Origin: Lichtheimia corymbifera B2541
Taxonomy: Eukaryota; Mucoromycota; Mucoromycetes; Mucorales; Lichtheimiaceae
Direction of reading: 5' to 3'
Length of the DNA stretch: 64,000 bases
Assembly (NCBI GenBank): GCA_000697475.1
Contig: JNEU01001023.1
Coordinates: 1-64,000 of the forward strand
The stretch's first letter is position 1. The number at the start of each line of letters is the position of its first letter. The notes below the pieces were generated by a model. That model was not told where the DNA came from, ran no database searches, and saw only the letters and a list, made by a program, of their open reading frames with translations. Of the stretch, positions 1 to 11,375 are shown in pieces. A program made the position numbers and the translations under genes.

Positions 1-639
1 TAGATAGCATTCATTCATCATCACCGTCTTCGACGCAGCATTTTTATTATGAAGTGGCTCTCAAATAGCAATGCTTATCTAACAAATGCATCATAAACAA
101 AGAGTGCTTTGTCCTCTGCATGACAATGTGGATTCTGCATTACCGGTTACCACCTACTCTATATACTGCTGTCACATTGTGCATGCCCCTCGTAACGATT
201 TAGCTGGTTGTGGCATCAAGCATGGTCCGTGCGCATCACTTTTTATGCAGCTCCACACACTACAGAAACCAAATGTGATATGGAACCATTATTGTCATAT
301 ATGTACATACCTTGACACACCTTCATTATTAGATGCTGTATACTTACGTAACTCTCTAAAGGCAATCATCACCATCATCCATTTGTGCAACAACCTGTCA
401 AGGACGTGCATGTGTAACCGCCACTCAGCTCATCATCTCCCTGTTAATGCAGTCGACACCATCCAGGAGAAAGCAACTCCATAACGCATACATACAAGCG
501 TTTGATAAAACCCACTGATATAAATGAGTGTAAATGATCCAACCCCGTTTTCCGACCTTCAAATTCATGTTCCCCTTTTCGATCCATAAACCAATATGTG
601 ATCCACATCTTGCACATCATATGCGCTAATAGTACGATA
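1..639. other. Unassigned sequence at window start
   Basis: I see no gene here. An open frame at 86-484 (+) encodes a His/Cys-rich translation with no recognisable domain, no flanking splice structure and no CT-rich leader, so I do not call it. The stretch leads straight into the repeat island that begins near position 640. Confidence 0.5.
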
Positions 640-1180
640 CCCTTCTAAATACAGTGTTGGACCGCATCTTCATTCAGTGAAAACATCAAAGCATAGCACA
701 TGGTAGTAAGGGTGTTTATAAAGTAAAGATGATAAAAGAAAAGCATTGCAAGTTGAATAAGATACAGATGAACTATATAAGAGTCAAACGGGATAACTAT
801 GTCATTGTATTCTTGGCTGTTGCATGCATCGTCTTGAGTACTCCAATATCTACCATGGCTGTAAAACACCTTTCGTCAAAGATATAAGCCCCTTTGCCAA
901 TTCCATCTAATCCATCGTGTATCCTCGGCCGTATCCACATGTATGATTCATTCTTCTTTGCTGACGACGCGCCAGGTAAGCAAAGGAGCATCCCAGATTT
1001 CTTTCTCGCTTGATTGCATCCATCATTATAGCCATTGCAAGTTCAATACTGCTGCTGATCCTTTTCCATCCAGTTGCTGATTACCCTTTTTCTTGGTCAC
1101 TTTCCATCGCAGCTCAACCAGGTGAAGATTGCTTGTATTGAGGCGTACTTGATATGGCATCATCCAGAGGAGTCCGTATG
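640..1180 (+). repeat. Dispersed repeat, left copy (matches 61500-62045)
   Basis: This segment is a diverged direct repeat of 61500-62045. Shared landmarks, in the same order, include GTCATTGTATTCTTGG, a CTCCAATATC...CATGGCTGTAAA block, CACCTTTCGTCAA, and TTTCCATCGCAGCTCAACCA followed by a GCTTGCTTGTATTG block. The short open frames on the minus strand here are not conserved as protein in the other copy. It abuts the left arm of the large palindrome, so it may be the outer part of a composite mobile element. Confidence 0.75.
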
Positions 1181-2440
1181 TATTGAAAGCAAGTTGTCTC
1201 TGTACAGTGGTTATCCGCTGTCCACGTGAAAGAGGTTTCAGGGCAGGTTACTGCAAGTGAAGAATGCTGCTTAAGATAATCGATTGAGGGCTTTGCGAAT
1301 AGCGAGTGCTGTTACGTTGTTCGTGGCAGAGGAGTGTGCAAGAGCGTGTGTTGTAGTAGAGTGACAAGGTTGTGAACGCTGTTTGAGATAATGGAAAGTA
1401 GACATCGCTAATGGCAACTGCCGGAATGAATGCTGTTACGATTGGTTGTGGTAGAGGATGCAGAAGAGATGGTGTGTGTCAAGAAACGCGGGTGTTGTAG
1501 TGGAGTGTACACGCCATGGACCTGCCATCCAGTCAAAGACAGCCGGATCAAGGCAAGTATAGGATTGACATGATGGGTTGAAGCAGGACAATCATTCGCA
1601 GGTTGTAGTTTGCTTGAATGGGGCAACAGTTGGGAATGGGAGGAAGTGACAAAAACTGGGAGTGGAAGAAGTGGGAAATTAAAGAGGGCAGGCACTGTCG
1701 TATAAATCCATGCACACTATAATTAATCCAAGACCTTGATTGCCTCTCTCGAACCTGAAACTTTCACACAAGATGCTCTTCGGCATGCTGATCAACTTTG
1801 TCTTAATAAAGAACCCACGCTTCATTTAAAAATTTTGAAAGGGAGGGCATAATGTGGGGTTTACTATGAGCGGTCGGAAATGGGGTACGCCCCGGGTTTA
1901 TGATTTATCGATGCAGTATGTATTACCTTGGGATTGCCTACTTTGAACTTGAAACTTGGTCAGAAGGTTCGCTGACTCATGCTGATCACTTCCATTCATT
2001 TAAAAATTGCAGGCTTCACTATAAAAGTTTTGAATGCGGGCGGCCCCAAATGTAGGATAGACGATGACAAAGGTAAGGTCACGCTCCCCAAGCCTGAGAT
2101 CGCCCGTCTCGAGCCTGAAATTTCATGCAAGGTACATTCGACCGCGCCGAGCAATTTCGTCCTCATAAAGATGCTACACTTCATTATGGAGATTTTGAAT
2201 GGCAGCGTCCAAATGTATGGACGGGAGCATAGATAAGATGTACCGACCGCGCCCGCCGATATTGGCCATCTCGAACATGAAACTTGGTCAGGAGGTGCTC
2301 ACGGCCACGCTGATCACCTTTGGTCTCATAAAGACGCCACACTTAATTATGACAATTTGAAGAAACAGGCATCTTTATGTTTTACATATGCTGGAAGCGT
2401 GATGCTATATGACGGGTGGAGTTTGTTCATTGGGAAGTAT
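1181..2440 (+). repeat. Left arm (A) of the ~2.6-kb imperfect palindrome
   Basis: This arm is the inverted counterpart of 2506-3770. Two anchors fix the centre. The GACATGATGGGTTGAAGCAG block near 1567 pairs with its reverse complement near 3366, and the TGATGCTATATGAC block near 2400 pairs with its reverse complement near 2545; both give a centre of about 2470. The inner part (1745-2360) holds four copies of a ~110-bp module whose core reads CTGATCAACTTTG, then CATAAAGA, CACTTCAT and TTTGAA. The outer part (1181-1700) matches the body of the copy at 36.7-37.6 kb. It is more diverged than arm B. No reverse transcriptase or transposase reading frame is visible. Confidence 0.8.
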
Positions 2441-2505
2441 CATGCAAATGAGCTGTGTTGCACAAAGAAGTCCGTCTGCATCTTCGGCTCTATCGGTGTC
2501 TACCT
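2441..2505. repeat. Central loop of the palindrome
   Basis: This unpaired ~65-bp spacer separates the two arms. It begins CATGCAAATGAGCTGTGTTG and ends in a CATCTTCGGCTCTATC block. Close relatives of this spacer sit between the h and h' arms at 60154-60227, 60491-60547 and 60823-60877, so the loop belongs to the repeat family. Confidence 0.75.
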
Positions 2506-4150
2506 ACTTGACAATGAACAAAGACCACTTGTCATATAGCATCACGCTTACAGCATAGTAAAAACATAAAGGTGCCTGTTTCTCCAAATTTCCATAATGA
2601 TGTGTAGAGCCTTTATGAGAACGATGTTGATCAGCATGACCGAGAGCACCCCCTGACCAAATTTCGACGTCCCGATGAGCAATATCGGCGCGCACGGCCG
2701 TACACCCTGTTTACGTTTTCATCCATTCGTCGTCTCTCCTACATTCAAAGTTTTCATAATGAACTCTGGGGTCTTTATGAGAACTAAATTGCTCGGTGTG
2801 GTCGAAAGGGTGTTGTGTGAAAGTTTCAGGTTCGAGGTGGGCAATCTCGGGGAACAGGAGCGCCGACCCTGCTTTTCTCCTACATTTGGGCTGGCCCGCA
2901 TTCAAAATGTTCATAATGAACCATGCGGTTTTTAAATGAATGGAGTTGATCAGCATATGCGAGAGTACCTTCTGACCAAGTTTCAAGTGCGAGATGGGGA
3001 ATCCCAAGGAACTACATACTAACTGACTTTTTCATAGATCCGGCGCTTTCCCAATTTCCCTCCGTTATAGTAGATCGCACATTATGCTCTCCCATTCAAA
3101 ATTTTCAAATGAAGTGTGGGTTCTTTATTAATACAAAGTTGTTCAGCATGTCCTAGAGCATATTGTGTGAAAGTTTGAGGGCAAGGTGAGCAATGTCAAG
3201 ATCATGGATCAATTTACAGTGTGCATGGATATGTCTGACTGTGCCTGACCTATTTAATTTCCACCTCTTCCACTCCCCAGGTTACCACCTCTTCTTCCCA
3301 TTCTCAACTGCTGGCCCATTCAAGTACAGCTACAACCTGCCAACGATTGTCCTGCTTCAACCCATGTCAATCCTACAACTGTCTTGATCCTATTGTCTTT
3401 GACCGAATGGCAGCTTCGTGGCGTGTACACAGCCTTCTTGTCATACTTCTACAACACATGAGTTGACACAACACACGCTCATGCACGCTCTCTGCCACGA
3501 CCAATCGTAACAGCATTCATTGCAGCAGCACTTTCTGCTAGCGAGATCTTCACTCTACTGTCTCGACCAGCGTTCTTTCCTTACAGCAACTTGTCTTTAC
3601 AGCCTTGTCACGTGGACAGCAGATAGTTGTTATATACAAGCAGCTTTATTTACGTGTAGCAACTTGCTTCAGTACATATGGCTTCTTTGGATATGGATTA
3701 TTGATATACGGGATGGAAGGAATTGGATCTATACAACGCGTGGAAAGGGAGCCTTTGTTCTTTTGCCTCCATTGTTAACTTGACCTTGACGGTATCATCC
3801 GGAACGATTGGTGCATTCGATCAGCATACACTCATCCTGCGTGCAACCTTCAAGCCAGTACGGCCATCATCATCCATGTTTTGCCTCGCCTGCATATAAT
3901 TCACCACCTCACAGCCATCTATTTACCTATGCACAATGCACGACCCAAGGATAGAAACCTTCCAAATCGATGTAGATCCCCCATTGAAGCAATTCGTTGT
4001 ACCTCTCAATCTACCTCTTATGAATCATGTTGGATTAAAGGATTACATTAGCGATTACGGGATTGTGTTGGATAATCATTATAGCGTGGAAGGCCTTCCA
4101 TCTTCCTAAGTTGGACCTCGTCCTGGGTGGGCACTTGATGCATCATTTTA
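2506..4150 (-). repeat. Right arm (B) of the palindrome; near-identical inverted copy of 36.65-37.9 kb
   Basis: The 2506-2930 part pairs with arm A and carries the ~110-bp module in reverse orientation. From about 2934 to 4150 the sequence is nearly identical to the reverse complement of 36650-37880, through the TGGAGTTGATCAGCATATGC, CATTCAAGTACAGCTACAAC and GGTATCATCCGGAACGATTG blocks. Open frames at 3193-3387, 3520-3783 and 3740-4050 recur in the other copy, but with different ends and frameshifts and no domain, so I read them as non-coding repeat. The arm ends about 390 bp from the SET2 stop codon. Confidence 0.9.
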
Positions 4151-4537
4151 GGCTGTATACGATGGTTCAACTCTACATACTCCCTTTTTGTGTGATTGAA
4201 TCTTGTCGATACAGCGAAACGTTGCCTTCATATTTTATGGCAGAGGATGCAAATATACCTTGCTTTCTTTTGCGTCAAAGAGATGCTGTGAATGGATCGA
4301 AAGGTGCTCCTTCCTTCTATTTGATCCTTACACATGAATGGAATGTCTTTATAGCAAGTGACAAATCTGAACTTTTTATAAGTAATGGGTGATAATGTGA
4401 CTATATACATGGGATGATTGTGTGTTGCTGTATGTTCCAGAAACCATGATTATTGATCGTAAGCAAAAAAAAGTATCGCATGGAATATGAAAGTGATGCT
4501 GAGAATGAGATAGTTTGGCTGAGAAAGAGAGAGACGA

Positions 4538-7500
4538 TTAAAGCCATGATGGAGTGTGTTCGCGGCTGTAGATAGAGGTGCTGGTATTGGATGATGTCGT
4601 GTTTTGTTCGGACGGGCTGCTGGTGGTGGTGGTGGTGGTGGTGGATCGTTTTGCAAATTCAGCTCCGTGGATTTCGATAAGCTTTTCCACCTTGATACGC
4701 ATACTCTTATTGATCTTGTATACTTTTCGGGAAGAGCGCGTCTCACATTCAACAATATGGCGTGTTAACTATTATGATCATGTACTGTCAGCTTGGTGGT
4801 CTCCCTTTTCCCCCACCATCCAATGTAGGTAACTTACATTGCGAGCCAGTTCCTTGAATAGCTCCTTATCATCATTCCACAGCGATTTTTGTCGGCTCAA
4901 ACACTTTTTGACAAGGTCACTGATCTCCATTTTGAGCTGTTTATCCGATAAGGGTGCACCACCTTCTTCTTTGCTGATGCTGGATAAGCTCTTGCTAGTG
5001 ATGCTACTACTGCTCTTGCTGCTCTTGAGGCTCTTTTTATCCACGGATGACTGTTTCTTATGCTCCATTGCTTTTTCCACCAAGTCGTCAATTTGAACCT
5101 GATCCACACCTTCAATCGAGCTTGTCTTCTCTTCAGGTAAATGCCATTGTGTGACGCGAGTGATACGGTTGTAATAGTAAATTGTGCCATCTTCATCACG
5201 TGCAGATCTCCAATTTGGTGGAAGTGGTAATTGATAGCGGGGCTGACGAGGTGGTGGTGGTGATATGCGGCGAGGGGGAGGATGATGATGATGATGACGA
5301 TCCACTATCCGGTCATGATAAGACGTATATCGATGGGGTGGGGAATACACGCGCGGACGCCGATCAGAGTAATATGCATGATTAAAACCGGTTGGGGTAT
5401 TTGGGGAGAAATGACGTTTCCCAAAAACCATCCCATTCTCTCGATGGCCAAAGTGTGCTTTTGGTTCAGTTGGTATTGTTGAAGTAGCCATGGGTGGATA
5501 TTGAATGGCTGTTTGAATATCAGATGAACTGCTCTCGGGAGAAATGTACTCGAACATATCGTCATCCGGATCAAAGAAATCACGTGTAGAGTCGAATCGT
5601 CGTTTCTTGTTGCATGGGTCAATACTGCCTTCATGAGAACTGCGTTTCCGATCCGTCATAATCACATCCCCTATATGCATGGTCAACAACAGTCATATCA
5701 CCTCGCTTACAACCATCTCCACTTACCATCTGCATCTTGTTCGGTGGGGGAAGAAGATTTGGTATTGGTTGGCTATAACCAGTACATTGGGTTAATATAC
5801 GGAATGGGGGTGGGAGCGCGCGCTCTTCACTTACCGTGCGCTTTGGGATGCGATACACAGATTTAAGCCCACGCCAATTTGCCATGAGTTCTTGAGCCAA
5901 TTCATTGATATCCACATCATCGTGATCCACGAACCGAGTCATTACTTCGAAAAACTTGCAATCTTCTAGCCCGTTGCGGTTGGCGAGAGGTAATTGTTTC
6001 AGTACACGTAGCACCTAGAAAAGAAAGAGAGTTAATAATTGGTTTTGGATTCCCTCTTATTGACTTTATACCTTTTTGATGATGCTATCATTGGCCTTCC
6101 AATCACCAAGCCATAGCTTGAGCATTTTAAGCCCATGACACCGCACAAACATCTTGAGGACATCCTTGCTCTCCTTTTCCTCAATCGTCACTTGAAGCGT
6201 TTCCAAGAGCTTGTTGACCAAATCCACATTTCCTTCAGAGTCAAGCATGGCCTTGACAAAACTCCGTACATCGTCGGCATCCTCAAGAGGTCGTGTAGTA
6301 CGTGCTTTGGTACTTCGTTTCTTTGTGCGTGTAGACCCTTCCCAAGGAGCTACCGATTCTTGATCACCTTGCGACACACCTCCAATAACGCCTTTGCATG
6401 ATTCTTCTCCACAGAAACACGTTTGAGCATCCCTTTTCATAATATGTGTAAGTAGCGTGCTAGGCTTATCCCCTTCATGCAGCTTACCCATAGCGTTCAA
6501 ATTGATAATCAAAGGTTATTTCTTGACCAGCCTTGACGGGGCGCCGGGTGAAAATGCCCACTCGCATAGATTTTCCAACGACCCACTTTTGGGTAACACA
6601 ATTTGGATTGCAAGAGTGATTGATAAATCGAGCAAGGCAGCCCTTTTTTGTTGCATCAATGATCTATATATTGTTGGTCAGCGATCATCGGCGGTTATCA
6701 TGTATCATATAGCATACTTCATCCGTATTCAAGGTCATGGAATAATGGTGCTTGAGTCCTTCGTTTTCATATTTCTTGGTGCGTCGTATAAATTCATCCC
6801 TCGAAATGACTTCTCCAATATACTCCATCACAAATGCATTGCTATGTAGATGTATAAGCATTCTGGATTGTTGGTTGATGCTATGTGCACATGTGACTTA
6901 CGTTGGGAGATCCGCTAAAGCGCGTAAGCCATATCCCTTCTTTTCAGTATGGATAACATCGACACGAGCGTATTGTCGCAGTTGGAAACGACGATTGAGA
7001 CAATGACGACCACAGGAACAATCGTTTTCGGTGCATTCCATAAACATCATGCGATTGATACAGGCATTGTCATCACCACAAGCAGCGACGGGGTCATCCA
7101 AATCGGGATTGTATTTGCAATCGCATGGCATGGACTCCTCTCCAGTAAATGACACACTCCTTGCTTGACCCCGATAGACATTGTTCAATAAATGCACATA
7201 GGTCTCCATAGCTTCGGCTGTTGCTGATGGTTGTGTCATTCCATAATGTCCTTCTACATATTAACCCGCCAAAATTAGATTTCATTGTGTAAAGGCTTTT
7301 AAGGGGAGGAGGATTGTGCATTTACCAGAATCGGAGAATGAGGATGACATTGACACTTGTTGTTTGACATGTTCATCCACTGGAGATGTATCTTGAGGTG
7401 TGCTGACGATGCTATCCGATCCACTCGAATCAGGTGTAGTCTCATACCGTGCTTTGCTGATCACCATGGATTCATGCATATCATCCGGTTTGTTCATTGC

Positions 7501-7812
7501 TGCCTGCCACATGTCATTTTCAATAGCGTCGCTGGGTGTCTTTGGTGAATCGCCATGAATACCGGTGATGGTTGCTATGGTCACAATATCCAAATTAAGC
7601 CATTGAACGCAAAGAGTGATGATGAGATGATGACCCATACCAAGTTTTGTATCGCCAAAAGATGCGTTTTCATTATGTTCGATGCTTACAGCTGGAACAT
7701 CACTATCATGCAGAAGCAATTCGTTAATACAAAATATATCCGAAGCGATCGTCCCACACGACACCTCGCCCAATCGTGCCGAGACTGTAATGGGGAATTG
7801 GGGGTTGCTCAT
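4538..7812 (-). CDS. SET2: Histone H3 lysine-36 methyltransferase SET2
   Basis: SET2 methylates H3K36 co-transcriptionally while bound to the phosphorylated RNA polymerase II tail. The nine-exon model is 7812-7326, 7253-6902, 6841-6718, 6663-6488, 6432-6072, 6014-5835, 5772-5727, 5670-4838 and 4741-4538; it sums to 920 codons in frame. In order I see a low-complexity Ser/Thr-rich N-terminus, a Cys-rich AWS domain (about 205-265, with CDCKYNPD and CSCGRHC), a SET domain with [19 protein letters not shown] and FDYQFERYG, and a post-SET segment with CFCGEESC. A Set2-type helical segment follows, then a WW domain near residue 729 (LPPNW...TQWHLP) and a C-terminal SRI domain split by the last intron. 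A His/Pro-rich tract precedes WW, and a Thr run follows SRI. All catalytic and zinc-binding motifs are intact. The start is the first ATG of an open 162-codon first exon; a further N-terminal intron cannot be excluded. Confidence 0.93.
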
Positions 7813-8270
7813 TTACCTTAGGGTTGTGTCGTGCATAATATTCCACGGAGGAGGAGGTGGTGGTGGTTCCCAGAATGTGTGTGTGAGAGAGAAAACAGAG
7901 CGATCAGAGACTTGACCAATACGATCGCAATGTCCGGAAGGGCGTATGAGGTATAACGACAGGAATGAAGGGTGAGATCGACACGAGGGTGCTTATTCGA
8001 GTACTGATCCTGGCGATCGAGGATATAAAAAGATCGAAGGAAAACACTTTTGTAAGCTCCAAGTCCGAAGAGCCTGAAATGTTGGGTTGGTGGTTCATCC
8101 ATCATCATAATCATGGTAACAGCTGTGAATCTTATATTCATATAGTCATAGATGCATATATTGAATGTGATGGGGTTTCTTTTTTGAATGATGATAAAGA
8201 TGAGAATGCTGATTTAAAAGGGAACCTTGGCGATCAACGACTGAGAGGTTGAAGGAAAAAAGGGTATCAA
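7813..8270. promoter_or_regulatory. SET2 upstream / GTR1 downstream spacer
   Basis: These 458 bp separate the GTR1 stop from the SET2 start; both genes are on the minus strand. They should hold the SET2 promoter and 5' leader. On the sense (minus) strand a pyrimidine-rich stretch sits just upstream of the ATG (plus-strand GGAGGAGGTGG and GAGAGAGAAAA runs near 7850-7895). I see no TATA box or gene. Confidence 0.5.
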
Positions 8271-9614
8271 TTAGGCTGCTTTGTTGTGTACGGATTCCAG
8301 TCGCTCGAAATGTGGTCGGGCAGCAGCAATATTCATTTGTGTTGCAGCAGGTGCTAGGAAAAAGATATTGCATATAAGAATCATACTTCAAAAAAATAGA
8401 ATTGCTCATTTCAATCTTACTTATTGAGGGATCCGAGATAATCATCATTACGCACGTGTTGCGAGTAAGGGTGTCAATGTAGGCTGTAAATGTGCTGCCT
8501 CGTATCACCATCGTCTTGGAATGTGATTGCTGCCTAATGGGAAATGTCATGGCATGTGAGTATCCATCAGCTTGCTCCTGTGTGTGTTATTCCTTACCTG
8601 GCATTCAAATTGAATTGCTTGATGATATTACTTATCTTTTCAAATCGATGTATATCTGGATGATGTACTGTGGCAGCATTGGCGATGACCAGGAATGTGG
8701 TTCGTTCAAAGAGCACAACCTCATCTGCACAGCAAATACGACAAAAGTTGTTGAGATTCGTCTCCAATGCTCGGATATTCGGTATCAAACAATGAATAAT
8801 ATGTGCCCACGCCTAAGATTCCCAATGAGTCCTCATTTGAACTGGTTCCCTTCAACCTTACTTACCGCATAAAGTGTCTCATCCCAAATCGATGTCTGGA
8901 AAGCTTCAATTTGAATCGGTTCTGATCGAACTTGTAATTCCTTTTTGTGATCAAAAAAGACCTATCATGATGATGACTTTTAACGATCCCTTATCACTTG
9001 TATTTATATATATATATATATATATATGTACCTTGTTCCTGCTGTCCTCTTGGATCAAATCCATCTTGTGTATCAGGCAAAAGACTTTGGCGTTTGGCGA
9101 ATAGGTCAAGATTGACTCGAGACATGACTGATAATAGTGGATATCCTTATCGAGCTCGGCACTGATCACGTCAAACACATATATCAGGACTTCGACGCCT
9201 TTGAAGATTTGGTGATTGTGGGTCGTCAAGTAGTTGTTGAAGAAAGCATCCTGGCTGAAAATAACACGTGATATGAGCATTATAGTCAAACTGCAAGTAG
9301 TTGCTTGAATATCATCCCCGCCGCAATCCCATAGGTTGAGCGACAGATTACCAAGGAACTGGACATCCGAGCTCTCGATGCTGACTAGTTTGAGTGTTAA
9401 TGGAAGCGATCGCAAGGTGGTTGGTGGAGCATTGGCTTACTTGTGGGTCCCAATTCACGGGTTTTTCGAGCGACATTGTTCTCAAAGATTATAGACCGCA
9501 TGGAAGTCTTTCCAGCACCACCCTTCCCCATCAACAAGACCTAAGAGATGTCGTGAGCACATGCTGGAAACAATAAAAGGGTCGAGATTTCGACTTTGTG
9601 GTTACCTTTTTCAT
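8271..9614 (-). CDS. GTR1: Rag-family GTPase Gtr1/RagA
   Basis: This is a small GTPase of the vacuolar/lysosomal Rag heterodimer that relays amino-acid sufficiency to TORC1. The eight-exon model is 9614-9606, 9540-9441, 9384-9318, 9254-9032, 8961-8866, 8812-8598, 8533-8421 and 8353-8271, giving 301 aa, close to the family's ~310. I see the P-loop GKGGAGKTS (residues 8-16), ELGPT at the switch I position, FLGNL then LWDCGG (G3), the Rag-type G4 HKMDLI, and the family signature TSIWDETLY. The C-terminal roadblock-like half follows. The first coding exon is only three codons (MKK). The third intron has no GT donor (see the separate entry); skipping it restores the invariant WDCGGQD, while retaining it would insert 21 residues in frame. 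The stretch between HKMDLI and TSIWDE fits RagA rather than RagC. Confidence 0.93.
9005..9028. repeat. (TA)n microsatellite in GTR1 intron 4
   Basis: About 12 TA units lie directly inside the donor side of the intron between HKMDLI...RNK and VFFDHKKE. A similar run sits in PRI2 intron 4. Confidence 0.9.
9255..9317 (-). other. GTR1 intron 3: 63 nt, stop-free, non-canonical donor
   Basis: Homology demands that WDCGG joins directly to QDAFF, so these 63 nt must be intronic. The 3' end is normal (GTTATTTTCAG). The 5' end reads GG|GGATGATA instead of GG|GTATGATA, one base away from a canonical donor at position 9316. The length is a multiple of three and the reading frame has no stop, so retention would give a 322-aa protein with an insert in switch II. 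Confidence 0.75.
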
Positions 9615-10836
9615 GATACCGAGTGCGCGTGAAGGAAAGAGAGCTGTGGATGATGATGGTGCGCATGGAGCTTCAGGGCACATGCTCCTCCCGCGTGACA
9701 TTCGGAGTCATGGCAAGTGTCACGCATGTGTCTCACCTCACTGTTAACATTGTAAGCTGCCAATGTTGTTGACTGCTAAAGTACCAAATAAACCACCACC
9801 GAGTCAAACCATCATCCATGTTGCTGTTGTGTGTCTTGTATTGATAAGTAACAGAATATGCATGCATCATGCAATCCTGTTGCATTTTCATGCCGCCATC
9901 CCACATCATGCTGACATTTCTTGTCATACATCATCATTGTCTATCGTTCCATTCCTTTGTAGAACCACATCTTCTCGTGAACTGATTGTCACAGCATCAT
10001 TGAGCATACATGTTTTGTTATTGGTGACTCATATTAACGCCAAGCCTTGATCATTTACCCTACCCTCTTAAAGATGGATCACACCAATAACAACAAGGCA
10101 GCGAGCAACGACATATATACTCTGATACATCTTCAAGGGATTGCTCTGAAATATGACATCGAATATCAGTCTTTAGGCTAATTCCTCTGCAGCTTACCAA
10201 GTGGATCGGCTCGGCTTTGATTATCAGATGCATGTTGGGGAATATAGTTTGCTGCTCCACACCTAAATGGCGTATCATTGTTGTTGTGATGCTGGGTCAT
10301 GGCTTCTTTCAGCACTCAGAGATGCAAACATATACACTTGCCATTATTGTGAGTAGACCAACAATGACAACTCTCTTTGTCACGGGAACGCGCTTATTAT
10401 TATGAGCACCAGTAACTGATTGATTTTATTGTTTGATGGTGATAGATATTATCGCCTATCCGAATCTGGCCGATTCATGTGCTATGGATAACCTCATCCA
10501 CTCAAGCCTTATGCTTCCATCTTTAGCAAAATATAGCTTTACATATTGTTTATTCAATGATGACTACTACAAGATGTATCTGGATCATTCTACACTATTC
10601 TACACTATTCAATTCCATGCTCTTCCTTGATGTGACTCGTAAAGGGAATGATACATGCACACCACTTTATGAAAGCGACAACGACGACGAGGGGACGTGC
10701 CTGCTTGATTTTAATATCCAAGGTGGAGTGAGCGGGGGAACGCATTATGATTCGTTGAGTATTTTCTCACCACCGAGTACGATCACCGAGTCAGTTTCCG
10801 CCGACCACTTTCTTTCCTTGTTTCACTCTTACGAAA
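9615..10836. promoter_or_regulatory. Divergent intergenic region GTR1 / ISA1
   Basis: This is a 1.2-kb spacer between two divergently transcribed genes, so it should carry both promoters. An open frame at 10557-10859 (+) overlaps the ISA1 start in another frame and has no recognisable domain. I see no TATA box at a convincing distance from either start and no RNA gene. Confidence 0.5.
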
Positions 10837-11375
10837 ATGTCGATTGGAGCCGTTGTTAGACAAGCAGCCAACAATTCAGCAAAGAGCAGTGCCGGTTCAC
10901 GTTTACGGTTGAGAAAAGCAGCATTGACACTGGTAAAGCATAACGATTGGGATAGATCGACCACAGTAGATTTGTAAGCATGGCGAGACTCACATGCGCT
11001 ATCATTATAGACACCAGCAGCTGTGGGACGACTAAAGAACTTGACGAGTGGACCAACACCTCAGTATCTACGAGTGGGTGTGAAGCAAAAGGGATGTTCA
11101 GGCAACTCTTACATGCTTGAGTTTACCGACTCAAAGGGCAAGTTTGACGAAGTGGTGCAACAAGATGGTATGTTTTGTTCTTTTTTGGCCCGGGTTGCAT
11201 ATACTCACTCTTGATACCGGGTATAGGTGTCACAGTACTTGTGGATTCCAAAGCATTGATTACGATTCTTGGATCAGAGATGGATTACGTTGAAGATAAG
11301 CTGTCGTCCCAATTCGTGTTCCATAATCCCAATGCCAAAGGTGTCTGTGGATGCGGTGAATCCTTTGCAGTGTAA
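10837..11375 (+). CDS. ISA1: Mitochondrial A-type Fe-S cluster carrier Isa1/ISCA1
   Basis: Isa1 acts with Isa2 and Iba57 in the mitochondrial matrix to make [4Fe-4S] clusters for aconitase, lipoate synthase and similar enzymes. Three exons (10837-10932, 11011-11167, 11227-11375) encode 133 aa. The first ~28 residues are rich in Ser, Arg and Ala with few acidic residues, as in a matrix presequence. The HesB/IscA fold follows, starting LTLTPAAVGRL. The three conserved cluster ligands are visible as C61 (KGCSGNSY) and C125/C127 in the C-terminal GVCGCGESF. The ATG chosen is the only one that gives a targeting sequence in frame. The length is typical of the family. Confidence 0.95.

Noticed and set aside
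2780..2850. tRNA-like A and B boxes (TGGTCGAAAGG and GGTTCGAGG) in the module, suggesting a SINE
   Set aside because: The boxes are only about 19 nt apart, too close for a Pol III promoter, and the B box deviates at its last position.
3193..4050. Open frames in copy B that recur in copy C
   Set aside because: They recur only because the DNA is duplicated; ends and frames differ between copies and no transposase or reverse transcriptase motif is present.
4538..4560. SET2 ending at 4778 without the last exon
   Set aside because: That would truncate the SRI domain; a GTAAGT donor at 4837 and the downstream exon with [14 protein letters not shown] restore it.
5728..5834. Continuous frame through SET2 reading [13 protein letters not shown]
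   Set aside because: A GTAAGT donor, a TATTAAC branch site and a TAG acceptor define a 62-nt intron; splicing restores the frame to the next exon.
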